A stretch of 64,000 bases of DNA from Fibrobacter sp. UBA4297 (GTDB lineage Bacteria; Fibrobacterota; Fibrobacteria; Fibrobacterales; Fibrobacteraceae). Under the pieces are notes generated by a model. That model had not been told where the DNA came from. It did no database searches and saw only the letters and a program-made list of their open reading frames with translations. The translations under genes and the position numbers were made by a program. The stretch's first letter is position 1; every line of letters begins with the position of its first letter. This document shows positions 23,670 to 31,909 of this stretch, piece by piece. Where the stretch lies: NCBI RefSeq assembly GCF_002394865.1, contig NZ_DGUZ01000021.1, positions 236,814 to 300,813 of the forward strand, read 5' to 3'.

Positions 23670-25082
23670 CTATTCCTTAGCAATCTTGTCGTAGGCTTGG
23701 ATGAGTTCGCGGTCCATGTCACGACGATGCGCCGGAGACGCAAACTTGTTGAGCACCTGGCTTTTGTAAATCGTCCAGTTGCGCGAGAATGCAATGTGCA
23801 TCACGGCCGCAATCAAAAGGCCAGGCAACAGGCTGTAACTCCCAGTCATTTCGCAGACCATCACGACACCCGCAATCGGAGCCTTTGCGGCACCAGCAAA
23901 GAACGCGGCCATCCCGACGAGAATAAACATCTCGGGCATGCGGATAAATCCCGGGAACGCAAGTTCGCATATCCCAGCAAACATGGCGCCAATAACCCCA
24001 CCAATAAATAGCGATGGTCCAAAGACACCCCCAGAACCGCCCGAACCGACCGTAAGCGCAGTCGCCACAATCTTAGCAAGCACAATGCCGAGCAAGAGGA
24101 GCACACCCCACACGGTATGCGGCACAAGCCCCGTCATCAGGTTATCGATAAATTCAAAGCCGCCGCCCGAGACCTCCGGGAAGGCAAGCACCAAGAGCGA
24201 AATGAACGCGCCACCCATCGCAGGCTTGAGCCACACAGGAATCGCCCACTTGTTAAAGCGCTGTTCCGAGGCGTAATAGCAACGCACGTACAGGTACGAA
24301 AACGGGAAGCACAAAATCCCAAGCAGCGCGCACGCCAATAGCTCGACACCGTTCGTAAACGGGAAATCCATCGTGCAGGCAATCACAGGAGATGAGCCTA
24401 CAAACGCAATGTAAACCGTAAACGCGACTACAGACGAAATAATCGAAGTTGCAAAAGCGTTGGACTCAAAGTCCTCGCGATAAAGCATCTCGACCGACGT
24501 GAGCGCCCCCGCAAGCGGAGCCTTGAAAATGGCACCAAGCCCCGCCGCCGTGCCCGCCAGCATAAACTGCCCGCGCATCATCCGAGGCATCTTAAAGCAT
24601 TTGCAAATTGTAGAAGCGATGCCAGAGCCGATCTGCGAAATCGGCCCCTCGTAACCTGCCGAGCCGCCCGTTGCAAGCGTGATGATGCTTGCCACAAACT
24701 TCACCGGCGCCACGCGCGCCCGCACATTTCCACCTTGGTGATGGAACGAATAAATCATCTTGTCGGTGCCCTGCCCCGCCGTCTCCGGCGCACGTGCCAC
24801 CTTGTGGATGAAAAGCCCGACAACAAGCCCGCCAACAGCAGGCACCGCGGCAAAAGCATACCACGGCAAAAATCCAAGCGACCACGGCTTACGCACCCAT
24901 TCCATAGCAACGCCAAGCCCAAAATGGAACGCCACCGCAACAAGCCCTGTCACGACACCGATTACCGCAGCAAGCCCAAGCTTTGGCAGGTAACCATTCA
25001 CAACGAGAAGTTTCGCAACTGTTCTATGGATACGCTTCACGAGCCGTGAAGATAGAAATTTTACAAAACACTCCCAACACAT
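23670..25082 (-). CDS. CLC-family chloride channel or antiporter with divergent filter
   Basis: A 470-residue membrane protein with about twelve helices and no C-terminal CBS domains. CLC marks are GGSAGYEGPISQIG (the gating Glu segment, normally GREGP) and GSGGSGGVFGPSLFIGG (the GxFxP element). The first filter element, GSGIP in ClcA, is replaced by GQGTD in RAPETAGQGTDKMIYSFHH (here ETAGQGTDKM). The external gating glutamate is therefore kept, but the serine that coordinates the central anion is not, and the arginine before the gate is tyrosine. The ATG at 25082 is 14 bases from GGAGG and could be upstream of the true start. It lies head to head with the YciO-type gene. Confidence 0.88.
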   Translation of the reverse strand: MCWECFVKFLSSRLVKRIHRTVAKLLVVNGYLPKLGLAAVIGVVTGLVAVAFHFGLGVAMEWVRKPWSLGFLPWYAFAAVPAVGGLVVGLFIHKVARAPETAGQGTDKMIYSFHHQGGNVRARVAPVKFVASIITLATGGSAGYEGPISQIGSGIASTICKCFKMPRMMRGQFMLAGTAAGLGAIFKAPLAGALTSVEMLYREDFESNAFATSIISSVVAFTVYIAFVGSSPVIACTMDFPFTNGVELLACALLGILCFPFSYLYVRCYYASEQRFNKWAIPVWLKPAMGGAFISLLVLAFPEVSGGGFEFIDNLMTGLVPHTVWGVLLLLGIVLAKIVATALTVGSGGSGGVFGPSLFIGGVIGAMFAGICELAFPGFIRMPEMFILVGMAAFFAGAAKAPIAGVVMVCEMTGSYSLLPGLLIAAVMHIAFSRNWTIYKSQVLNKFASPAHRRDMDRELIQAYDKIAKE

Positions 25083-25125
25083 TTTTTATATATTTTTCCT
25101 CCAAAAAGCGAAATAGCAAAAAACT

Positions 25126-25713
25126 ATGCGACTCGAAGTACATCCAGAAAACCCGCAGCCCCGCATCGTGAAGCAGGCCGCCGAAATTCTCGAAGACGAC
25201 GGACTCGTCCTCTACCCCACCGAATCTGGCTACGCCATCGGCTGCAACGCCGAATCAACCAAAGCCATTCACAAGCTTTACGCCCTCAAGAAGCCCATGA
25301 AAAAGTTCTTCATGGCGCTCATCGTCCCGGACATCCGATTTGCCACCGGCTACGCCCACGTGAGCAATTTTGCGTTCAACATCATCAAGCAGCGCGTGCC
25401 CGGCCCGTACACATTCATTTTGCCCGCCGACCCGCACATTGCGCGCAAGCTCGACGTGAAGCGCCCTGAAATCGGCATCCGCATCCCGACGCACCCGTTT
25501 TTCAAGGAACTCTTCCAGCACTTTGACAAGCCTATCTTGAGCACGGCTGCCAAGCTCAGCGACGAAGACATCTACGAAACCGACGAGCTCTGGAAAACGT
25601 TCCAGCACTCCGTGAACATGATGGTCGACTGCGGCAACATCGAGATCAATCCGACAAACGTCGTAAGCCTCGTTGGCGACTGCGTGGACGTCATCCGCGG
25701 AGAACTTGCATAA
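25126..25713 (+). CDS. YciO/Sua5/YrdC-family protein
   Basis: A 195-residue cytoplasmic protein of the YrdC fold. TsaC/Sua5 members make threonylcarbamoyl-AMP for t6A in tRNA; the YciO branch has a less certain role. Family marks are DDGLVLYPTESGYAIGCNA (the PTDTVYGLG-like loop), KKPMKKFFMALI (the KxR/K-P segment), VPGPYTFILPA and KRPEIGIRIPTHPF. The changes YPTESGYAIG and FFMALI match YciO rather than TsaC. Its position right before tRNA-Arg may be chance. The start is plausible though without a strong ribosome binding site. Confidence 0.9.
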   Translation: MRLEVHPENPQPRIVKQAAEILEDDGLVLYPTESGYAIGCNAESTKAIHKLYALKKPMKKFFMALIVPDIRFATGYAHVSNFAFNIIKQRVPGPYTFILPADPHIARKLDVKRPEIGIRIPTHPFFKELFQHFDKPILSTAAKLSDEDIYETDELWKTFQHSVNMMVDCGNIEINPTNVVSLVGDCVDVIRGELA

Positions 25714-25722
25714 GCAAAGCTT

Positions 25723-25751
25723 TTGACAAGTTTTGCGCTTATTTCTATATT
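25723..25751 (+). promoter_or_regulatory. Sigma-70 promoter of tRNA-Arg
   Basis: TTGACA, 17-base spacer, TATATT, placed so that transcription would start about five bases before the tRNA. A near-consensus stable-RNA promoter. Confidence 0.85.
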
Positions 25752-25762
25752 GCAGTTTACTC

Positions 25763-25835
25763 GCCTGGGTAATTTAACGGGATAAAATACGTCCCTCCTA
25801 AGGATGATATCCGCGTTCGAGTCGCGGCCCGGGTA
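25763..25835 (+). tRNA. tRNA-Arg (anticodon CCU)
   Basis: The 73-base sequence folds as a full cloverleaf: acceptor GCCTGGG/CCCGGGT (two G-U pairs) with discriminator A; D stem ATTT/AAAT with GG in the loop; anticodon stem CGTCC/GGATG with loop CTCCTAA, so anticodon CCT; short variable loop; T stem CCGCG/CGCGG with loop TTCGAGT. CCA is not encoded. It reads the rare arginine codon AGG. Confidence 0.95.
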
Positions 25836-25837
25836 TA

Positions 25838-25871
25838 GAAAGGTCTCCTACGTCATGTGGGAGACCTTTCT
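25838..25871 (+). terminator. Rho-independent terminator of tRNA-Arg
   Basis: AGAAAGGTCTCC and GGAGACCTTTCT pair over 12 bases around an 11-base loop and are followed by ATTTTG. The symmetric A and T flanks may also help end the AraC gene on the other strand. Confidence 0.85.
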
Positions 25872-25920
25872 ATTTTGTAATTTAATTTATGTAAAATCAA
25901 AAATTTATATTGAACTTTGG

Positions 25921-26862
25921 CTACGACTTGTTCTTATATTCCTTGGGCGAGCAGCCGGTGTATTCCTTGAACGCTTGCGCAAACTTGCTAGAGTTTGTAT
26001 AGCCCACACGGCTTGCAACTTCGGCGACATTAAATTTGCCATCTAGCAAAAGCTGGGTGGCTTTTTTCATGCGGTACGTCTTGAGGTACGAATAAATGGA
26101 ATCGCCGTACGCCAGCTTGAAATACTTTTTCATCTGCGTCGGGCTCATTTCGATTTGCTTGGAGAGCTGTTCGAGCGTCAAATGCTCTTCGACATTCTCG
26201 CGGAGGATTTCGCGCAGGAGTTCCATTTTGCCCTTGTAAGCGCTCGGAATTTGCACCGCCGTTTCGTACTTGGCTTCGGAATCAAGGCGGCTCAAGAAGA
26301 GGATGAGTTCGAGTACCTTAATCTTGAAATACGGCAAACGGATGTTTTTCGGGAGCCTGTAAAGTTCCGAGAAAATATGGCTCACGTGCTCGCTAGACGG
26401 GAGTTTCAGCGGGAGTGTAAGCGGCTGGATTTTTTCGATAAGGGCCGCAAAGTCAACACCGACCGCCTTGAACATGTTCATGAGTTCGCATTGGCAGCGA
26501 TCCATCGAGAACACGACCGCAATGCCGTGGTAGCAATGCACCGGGAATTTGAACGTCTTGCAAGCCGGCATACGGTCGAGCAAAACGAGGCCATTCTCTT
26601 CCATGGATTTCGGCATGGATTCCGAATTCAGCCATTCTGCGCTGCCGTTATGGCAATGGAGCACAATCAAATTCTTGCCTTGATTTTCAAAATTGAAAGT
26701 AAATTCCTTGAGATGGAAATTGCTGTAGAAGACCTGTAGCCCAGGCAATACGTTATACGTTAGAAGATGCCCCGTCCCCGTTTTATTTTGTAACATATAA
26801 TGGGAAAAGAAATCTGTATTCTGGATTTGAATCAGATTTTTATCGGGTACGGGCTTTAACAT
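25921..26862 (-). CDS. AraC-family regulator, PchR/YbtA-like by context
   Basis: The C-terminal ~100 residues form an AraC DNA-binding domain: LTLEQLSKQIEMSPTQMKKYFK, cited as EQLSKQIEMSPTQMKKYF, then YRMKKATQLLLDGKFNVAEV and GYTNSSKFAQAFKEYTGCSP. The N-terminal ~200 residues are a separate effector domain with several cysteines and histidines (VLHCHNGSAEW, HCYHGIAVVF, DRCQCELM). The size and layout fit PchR/YbtA-type activators, which sense the ferri-siderophore. The ATG at 26862 with GAGAGAG upstream is preferred over a TTG four codons earlier. It is the last gene on the tonB side of the island and the best candidate for its regulator. Confidence 0.88.
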   Translation of the reverse strand: MLKPVPDKNLIQIQNTDFFSHYMLQNKTGTGHLLTYNVLPGLQVFYSNFHLKEFTFNFENQGKNLIVLHCHNGSAEWLNSESMPKSMEENGLVLLDRMPACKTFKFPVHCYHGIAVVFSMDRCQCELMNMFKAVGVDFAALIEKIQPLTLPLKLPSSEHVSHIFSELYRLPKNIRLPYFKIKVLELILFLSRLDSEAKYETAVQIPSAYKGKMELLREILRENVEEHLTLEQLSKQIEMSPTQMKKYFKLAYGDSIYSYLKTYRMKKATQLLLDGKFNVAEVASRVGYTNSSKFAQAFKEYTGCSPKEYKNKS

Positions 26863-26879
26863 AATCTCTCTCAAAAATT

Positions 26880-26955
26880 AGACCGAACCAAGTATTTTAG
26901 TCTAAACCAATTTTATTAGTTTTATCTAACTTAGTCCAGCCTAAATTTAGGCAAT
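26880..26955. promoter_or_regulatory. Possible regulatory region upstream of the AraC gene
   Basis: This AT-rich gap contains TAGTCTAAACCAATTTTATTAG, cited as GTCTAAACCAATTTTATTAG, and TCTAACTTAGTCC. These resemble the TCTAAA...CCAATTAGAC words of the elements near tonB and the receptor gene. It also holds the palindrome GCCTAAATTTAGGC (26939-26952). It could serve autoregulation of the AraC gene. The match is partial. Confidence 0.35.
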
Positions 26956-26981
26956 TTTATTTAAAACGGCAAGTGACTCCA

Positions 26982-28238
26982 CTAAAAGAAATACTTACCT
27001 TTTACCCATATTTGCGTATTTTTCTTGTAAGTTTTAAACGTACCGCGCCTTCCGCCAAGCCAATCGCCGCCTAACGAAATCGTTATTTGGTCATTCAGGA
27101 GGTAATCTGCCGCCGGACGCACATAGAAACCGACATTGTCGACATCAAACATTCCGTAAACAGAAAGTTTAAGCGTATTGTTTAAAAGCTCCTTGGAAAT
27201 GCGGGCTGTAATCATGGACGTATTCTGTTCTGTACCCAAAACATCGCGGTAATCCATGATAATTTTGTGCATGTACTGGAACATAAAAGTCCAGTCATCG
27301 CCTGCATACCAGTCCAAGCCAAGCATGCCATTGAACGTCTTTCGCAACTTGTAATCAAGCGATTTTTTCAGGGCAATAGGTTCGCCGAAATACGCCGCCA
27401 CCTCGCCACGAATCACAATTTCACCCGCCGGGATAGAGACATCACCACCGACAACATTCATCGGCTCGTACACACCCTTAATCACGGCAGATTTCGTTTC
27501 CGGATCGAAGCTCGCAATCGTGACAGGCGACTTATTGAAAGTGCGCAGCGCCGTAAGCGAGAAATCGAGATTCTCCAGGAAGAAACGCAAACGGCCACCC
27601 ACTTCGCTGTTCTTGAGACGCTTTTCAGGAGTACCGCTCAAGTCCATGCTCGTATTCGCAGGCAACGGCATCGTCCAAGGATTATCCTCGCCCGAGGGCA
27701 TCACAAAATACTCCGGAACAGGCACAAAGACGAGTTCGGCGGAGAAGCTTTCGCCAGGATACTTGAGGTTGATGGCATTCACAGGCACGCGAATGTCGTC
27801 GTAATCGTTCGCCATGAATTCCGTGTAGTCCATAGGCGAAATCAAGTCCGTCAGGCGGAGCCCATCGGCAACGCCCCACGTGATAATTTGACGACCCGCC
27901 TTGACTTCAAGGTATTTGCCGGCATAGTCAAAATACGCTTCGCGAAGGAACGCTCCCGACTGGTCTTTGATGAGGCTGTTGTACGCGAGATTGACACTCG
28001 AGAAAAGCGAAGCCTCGCCGTAATTCGCGCGCATTTCAAGACGGAGGCGCGTCCGCGAAGACATGATCTTGTGCGGACTTTGCACCTGCAGCGCGTGATA
28101 CGAATCCACAAAGCCGTTCAGCTGCAGAGAAAGCTCGTCTTCCTGAGCGTGCGCGGATAAGGCGAACGCTGCGGACAACGCCAATGAAATCATAGATTGC
28201 TTCGTCACTTTGTTCCTCGCAATGACGTGTTTTATCAT
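26982..28238 (-). CDS. Outer-membrane beta-barrel protein (DUF1302-like), part of the RND system
   Basis: After a signal peptide (hydrophobic core ISLALSAAFALSAHA) the 418-residue protein shows the alternating pattern of an outer-membrane barrel and ends in the aromatic WVKGKYFF. Segments such as LREAYFDYAGKYLEVKAGRQ and ITWGVADGLRLTDLISPMDY are typical of DUF1302-type barrels. Those are often found beside an MMPL/RND pump and a LolA-like protein, as here. AAGGAGG lies four bases before the ATG at 28238. The first 15 residues (MIKHVIARNKVTKQS) come from a dispersed repeat, so a start at the second Met (residue 16) is a real alternative. Probably the outer-membrane exit or acceptor for what the RND pump moves. 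Confidence 0.85.
   Translation of the reverse strand: MIKHVIARNKVTKQSMISLALSAAFALSAHAQEDELSLQLNGFVDSYHALQVQSPHKIMSSRTRLRLEMRANYGEASLFSSVNLAYNSLIKDQSGAFLREAYFDYAGKYLEVKAGRQIITWGVADGLRLTDLISPMDYTEFMANDYDDIRVPVNAINLKYPGESFSAELVFVPVPEYFVMPSGEDNPWTMPLPANTSMDLSGTPEKRLKNSEVGGRLRFFLENLDFSLTALRTFNKSPVTIASFDPETKSAVIKGVYEPMNVVGGDVSIPAGEIVIRGEVAAYFGEPIALKKSLDYKLRKTFNGMLGLDWYAGDDWTFMFQYMHKIIMDYRDVLGTEQNTSMITARISKELLNNTLKLSVYGMFDVDNVGFYVRPAADYLLNDQITISLGGDWLGGRRGTFKTYKKNTQIWVKGKYFF
28195..28227. repeat. Dispersed CGTCATTGCGAGG..GAAGCAATC repeat over the start of the barrel gene
   Basis: On the minus strand CGTCATTGCGAGGAACAAAG is followed by TGACGAAGCAATC. This is a form of a repeat seen in many bacterial genomes, whose other frames are often mis-annotated as RHCEEQSDEAI-type peptides. 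Here it lies inside the open frame and codes for the n-region of the signal peptide. Confidence 0.8.
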
Positions 28239-28253
28239 TTATCCTCCTTAATG

Positions 28254-28282
28254 GGAGATGCCCGCGCAATGGCGGGCATGAC
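28254..28282. repeat. dRS3-like palindrome between the LolA-like and barrel genes
   Basis: GGAGATGCCCGC-GCAAT-GGCGGGCATGAC, an inverted repeat of the family seen at 2972 and 16496. The rest of this 115-base gap (GGGGCATCGCCCC and CTGGATCC..CCAGGATG words) also looks repeat-derived. Confidence 0.7.
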
Positions 28283-28353
28283 AATCATACATTCACTGGA
28301 TCCTATCGGGGCATCGCCCCTCCAGGATGACACAGGACTGTACTGCCTACTAA

Positions 28354-29127
28354 CTACAACCCGCGTTCCAGTTTGTTCACAGAGAAAATCTTGGAATCGA
28401 GCTGGATGTTGTATTTCGGATCGAGGAAAAGGAGTTCCGTGGAGTGTCCCGTTTGCACGTTCTTCATTTCCATCTTGCCGACAGTCCAAAAACCGTCAAC
28501 CTTCTTGATGTCCGAAGAAACCATCTGGCGATGGAGTTTGCCGAGCTTGTCGTAGAATTCGACCTTGGCGACGACATCGCAATCCTTGCGGATCCAGACG
28601 AGTTTCTTGGAGAAGATTTCGCCATCCTTCTTGGGAGTCGATTCAACGACATAGTAATCGAAACCATCTGCAGATTCTTCGCGCAAGAGCTTGTGTGTAT
28701 CTTCATCGACATTGCGCTTGCCGATATCATCGTATGTGAAGTCGGAGCCCATGAAGTAATCGGTCTTGGAGCTCTTTCCGCTGATACGGCGGGTCTTTTT
28801 CAAGGCAGGCAGATAGAGCCACTTGTCGTCTTCCTTGTTGACATCGTCATAATTTACGGTCAAGAATCCCGTACCCTTCACATCGTTTGGATAAAGGAAG
28901 AACATGATGGTCTTGGTATCTTCGCCCACATCCATTGCATACGAAGTAATCTTGCGGACACGGGTGTTACCGCTCTTGTTCACGAGCTTCATTTCCATCG
29001 AGGAAGAGCGCGTGTCGCCATCCGGGCGGTTCTTGACCTTGACCATGATGTCACGGGCATTCGTCTGAGCCATGGACATTGCACTGAGAGCGACAACGAG
29101 CGTCGCAGCAATTTTTGAAATTTTCAT
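28354..29127 (-). CDS. LolA-like outer-membrane lipoprotein-sorting family protein
   Basis: A 257-residue periplasmic protein with a signal peptide (cleavage likely after AMSMA). It belongs to the LolA-like family that accompanies MMPL-type RND pumps (PF17131-type): early RDIMVKVKNRPDGDTR, then MKLVNKSGNTRVRKI, KWLYLPALKKTRRISGKSS, FMGSDFTYDDIGKRN and a C-terminal KLERGL. The fold is an open beta half-barrel that carries a hydrophobic ligand. It starts nine bases after the RND gene, with GGAGG upstream, so the two are expressed together. A carrier role for a lipid or an acylated metallophore is plausible but inferred. Confidence 0.88.
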   Translation of the reverse strand: MKISKIAATLVVALSAMSMAQTNARDIMVKVKNRPDGDTRSSSMEMKLVNKSGNTRVRKITSYAMDVGEDTKTIMFFLYPNDVKGTGFLTVNYDDVNKEDDKWLYLPALKKTRRISGKSSKTDYFMGSDFTYDDIGKRNVDEDTHKLLREESADGFDYYVVESTPKKDGEIFSKKLVWIRKDCDVVAKVEFYDKLGKLHRQMVSSDIKKVDGFWTVGKMEMKNVQTGHSTELLFLDPKYNIQLDSKIFSVNKLERGL

Positions 29128-29136
29128 AGAATCCTC

Positions 29137-31512
29137 CTATTTTCCGAAAATTTTAAACTTCTTGATTAAAAGCGGTGTCACGAACAGGTCGGCAAGCAAA
29201 GCCGAGACAAGGCCCACAAACACCACAAAGCCAAAGTTGAACATCTGCGTTGCCTGCGAAGTCGTAAAGCCCGCAAATGTCGCCACCATGATAATCGTTG
29301 TCATTACAAGAGCAGGTCCTGCAGTGCGGAACACCTTGAGAATAGATTCCGTGTAATTCTTGCAACGGTCAAATTCCACATGGCCATGGTTGATGAAATG
29401 GATCGTATCGTCTACGGAAAGGCCGATGATCATCGGGATAAGCGTTGCCGTCATCATGTCGAGCGGGATGTTGCTAAAGCCGAGATAGCCGCCCACGAAA
29501 ATGCCCGGAGCGATGTTCGGAATCATGCCGATGAGACCCGTGCGGACGCTGCCGAAGACAATCATCAAGAGCACGGCCACAATCACGACAGAAATGAGGA
29601 AGGATGTCATCTGGCCTACTTCCAAATACTGCTGCATAGCGGTAAACTGCGGCAAGTTACCCACAGCTGTCACCTTCGCATTCGGATAAAGTCCGCGTGC
29701 GAAATTCTGCAAGTCCTCGATTTCCTTCTGGAGTTCGTTGGAGTTGTAGCTAGAGATTTCGACCATCAAGCGGAGCTTCTTGTAATCGTAATCCATCCAG
29801 TAGCTTGCTTCGGAACCACCGGCATTTTCGTACAGGAGCAAGAGCTGGGCCACCTGTTCTTCCGTTTCCGGGATAGCATACATATCCTGGCGGTTTTCAT
29901 TCAAGGTGCGGTCCAAATCCTTCAAGATGTCGAGAATGGAAGTGGAACGTTTTGTCAGCGGGTACTTTTGGGCGTGATCCTGCAGCTGTTCCAGCTTCTT
30001 GAGATTATCGACTTCCTTTGCCTTGTCGTTTTCGCCAAAATCAATCACCAAATCGTAAGAGTAGAAACTCCCGATTTCAGATTCGGCAACGTAAAGCATC
30101 TTGTTCACATATTCGACCTTGCGGCCCATCGTGCGTTCCACGTCAAACGCGGGTTCCATCTTGGTGACACCGTAAATCGAGATTACAGTAATCACAGCAA
30201 ACACAACCGCAATCGGCTTTCCATGAGTCAGAACAAACTGACCAAGATTATTGAGGATGAGGCCCATGCGCGTATCGCCCTTTTCGAGCACCTTGGCGTT
30301 CGGCTTTTTGTCCTTGCCAAAGCTCAGGAGAATCGGCGAAACTGTAAGAGCCACAAGGAGAATGAAGCCAACAGCGATAGAAGAGAGGATGCCCACGGAG
30401 CGGATAGGCTTAAGCATCACCGACAGGAACGACAGAAGTGCCACAATCGTTGTGAGTCCCGAGAACAGCACTGACCAGCCGGTTTCTTTCATGGCGTAAA
30501 GCACAGATTCCTTGCGCTTACCCGTGAGCATCATATTCTTGCGGAAGAAAGAATGGATATGAATGTTATACGCAATGGAGACGGCAAACGCCAAGATGAC
30601 AGGCACCATGATGTTGGTCGCATCCATATAAAGACCGAGATAGCCGACCAAGCCAAAAGTCATGATGACGCCCGCAAACGTGGTAATCAGCGGAGAAACG
30701 ATTCCGCGGAGCGAACGCGTCACAAGGAACATCACGATGATGGAGCAAAGAATCGTAATAAGGAAAATACGGCTCATTTCTTCGCCGATGTACTTGAGCT
30801 TCTGATGGCTCAAGTAAGGCATACCCGTTGCAAGAGGGTGCAGCGGAGCGTACTTTTCCTTGGCGATGATTTCAGAGGTTTCGCGGCCCGTCTTCATGTC
30901 CGGAGCTTCGGCCTTTTTGCCCTGAGCTTCGCCTTCGGCTTTCCACACAGAATCTTCCGGGAACGGACGAAGCTTGATGTTAATGAAGGCCTGCTTGCGG
31001 TCTTTAGAGACAAGCTTTTTTGCAAGCTCCGGCTTAGCGGCGAGGTGCTTTTCGATTTCGGCAAGGCCCGCTGCATCTGTCGGGATTTCTTCCGGCACGA
31101 TCTGCACGATTTCCATGCCTTCGTCCGTGCCGAGCATGTATTCCAAATCGACAATCGATGTTGCCTTACCGTCAGAATACGAGAGGCTATCGCGCAATTC
31201 GTTCGAAAGCTCTCGCAAGAGTTTCAAATTGTCGGGGCTAATGATGGAATGATCGCTTTCCACCATCACGCCCACGAAATAGTCATTGCCGAACGTTTCC
31301 TTGAACTTGTCCGTTTCGACAAGCATCGGGTCGCCTTCGATAAAGTAGCTGTCCCATGAAGCCTCAACGTAAATCTTTTTCATGCCCACGATAGAAATCG
31401 CAAGCAATGCGATAAACGAAACGAGAAGCAAGGCCCTGTGTGATATCAGGAACCTTGCGAAGTTTTCGAATTTTTCGTTCACCTTTTCGATATTTATTCG
31501 AATCCGTGACAT
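29137..31512 (-). CDS. MMPL-type RND transporter
   Basis: A 791-residue inner-membrane pump of the RND superfamily, MMPL/SSD branch: one N-terminal helix, a periplasmic loop (about 55-225), a six-helix bundle, a second helix and loop (about 420-600), and a second six-helix bundle. Key words are AFAVSIAYNIHIHSFFRK and GLSVDDTIHFINHGHVEFDR, the latter with the paired acidic residues used for proton relay. MMPL proteins export lipids and, in mycobacteria, siderophores (MmpL4/5). It starts four bases after exbD and is therefore tied to TonB/ExbB/ExbD expression. In this island, export of the NRPS product is a reasonable proposal; lipid transport is the main alternative. Confidence 0.92.
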   Translation of the reverse strand: MSRIRINIEKVNEKFENFARFLISHRALLLVSFIALLAISIVGMKKIYVEASWDSYFIEGDPMLVETDKFKETFGNDYFVGVMVESDHSIISPDNLKLLRELSNELRDSLSYSDGKATSIVDLEYMLGTDEGMEIVQIVPEEIPTDAAGLAEIEKHLAAKPELAKKLVSKDRKQAFINIKLRPFPEDSVWKAEGEAQGKKAEAPDMKTGRETSEIIAKEKYAPLHPLATGMPYLSHQKLKYIGEEMSRIFLITILCSIIVMFLVTRSLRGIVSPLITTFAGVIMTFGLVGYLGLYMDATNIMVPVILAFAVSIAYNIHIHSFFRKNMMLTGKRKESVLYAMKETGWSVLFSGLTTIVALLSFLSVMLKPIRSVGILSSIAVGFILLVALTVSPILLSFGKDKKPNAKVLEKGDTRMGLILNNLGQFVLTHGKPIAVVFAVITVISIYGVTKMEPAFDVERTMGRKVEYVNKMLYVAESEIGSFYSYDLVIDFGENDKAKEVDNLKKLEQLQDHAQKYPLTKRSTSILDILKDLDRTLNENRQDMYAIPETEEQVAQLLLLYENAGGSEASYWMDYDYKKLRLMVEISSYNSNELQKEIEDLQNFARGLYPNAKVTAVGNLPQFTAMQQYLEVGQMTSFLISVVIVAVLLMIVFGSVRTGLIGMIPNIAPGIFVGGYLGFSNIPLDMMTATLIPMIIGLSVDDTIHFINHGHVEFDRCKNYTESILKVFRTAGPALVMTTIIMVATFAGFTTSQATQMFNFGFVVFVGLVSALLADLFVTPLLIKKFKIFGK

Positions 31513-31516
31513 TTCC

Positions 31517-31909
31517 TCACTCCTTTTTTAATTCATTGACGAATTGTATGTTGTAAATCTTTTCCATCTGGAGAACATCCAAGACTTCTGCGACTTTTTC
31601 GTAAGGAGTCTTTTTGTCGATTTTCAAGGCCACCGGAGCTTTCTTGTTTTGCACGGCGGCACTCTTGTTCTTCAAAATTTCAACTGTCGCCAATTCACCG
31701 TTGATGGCGATTTCGGTTTCTGAAAGTTCTATAAAGAATCCTTCGGAAACTTCTTGCTTGACTTCGCTCGAGGTCTCGGGCAATAAAAGCTTGAGGACAG
31801 ATTTGTCCTGCTTAAAGACAGACGTCACCAAGAAAAAGACGAGCAGCAAAAACACGCAGTCAATTAACGGCGTCATGTCCAGCGATATGCGACGACGTCT
31901 TTTAGCCAT
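31517..31909 (-). CDS. exbD: Biopolymer transport protein ExbD
   Basis: A 130-residue protein with a basic N-terminus (AKRRRRISLDM), one membrane helix (TPLIDCVFLLLVFFLVTSVF) holding the proton-relay Asp17, and a periplasmic domain. ExbD works with ExbB to turn proton flow into force on TonB. It overlaps exbB by eight bases. Confidence 0.94.
   Translation of the reverse strand: MAKRRRRISLDMTPLIDCVFLLLVFFLVTSVFKQDKSVLKLLLPETSSEVKQEVSEGFFIELSETEIAINGELATVEILKNKSAAVQNKKAPVALKIDKKTPYEKVAEVLDVLQMEKIYNIQFVNELKKE

Noticed and set aside
28036..28284. 82-codon frame containing RHCEEQSDEAI
   Set aside because: This peptide is the classic mistranslation of the dispersed CATTGCGAGG repeat and overlaps a real gene.
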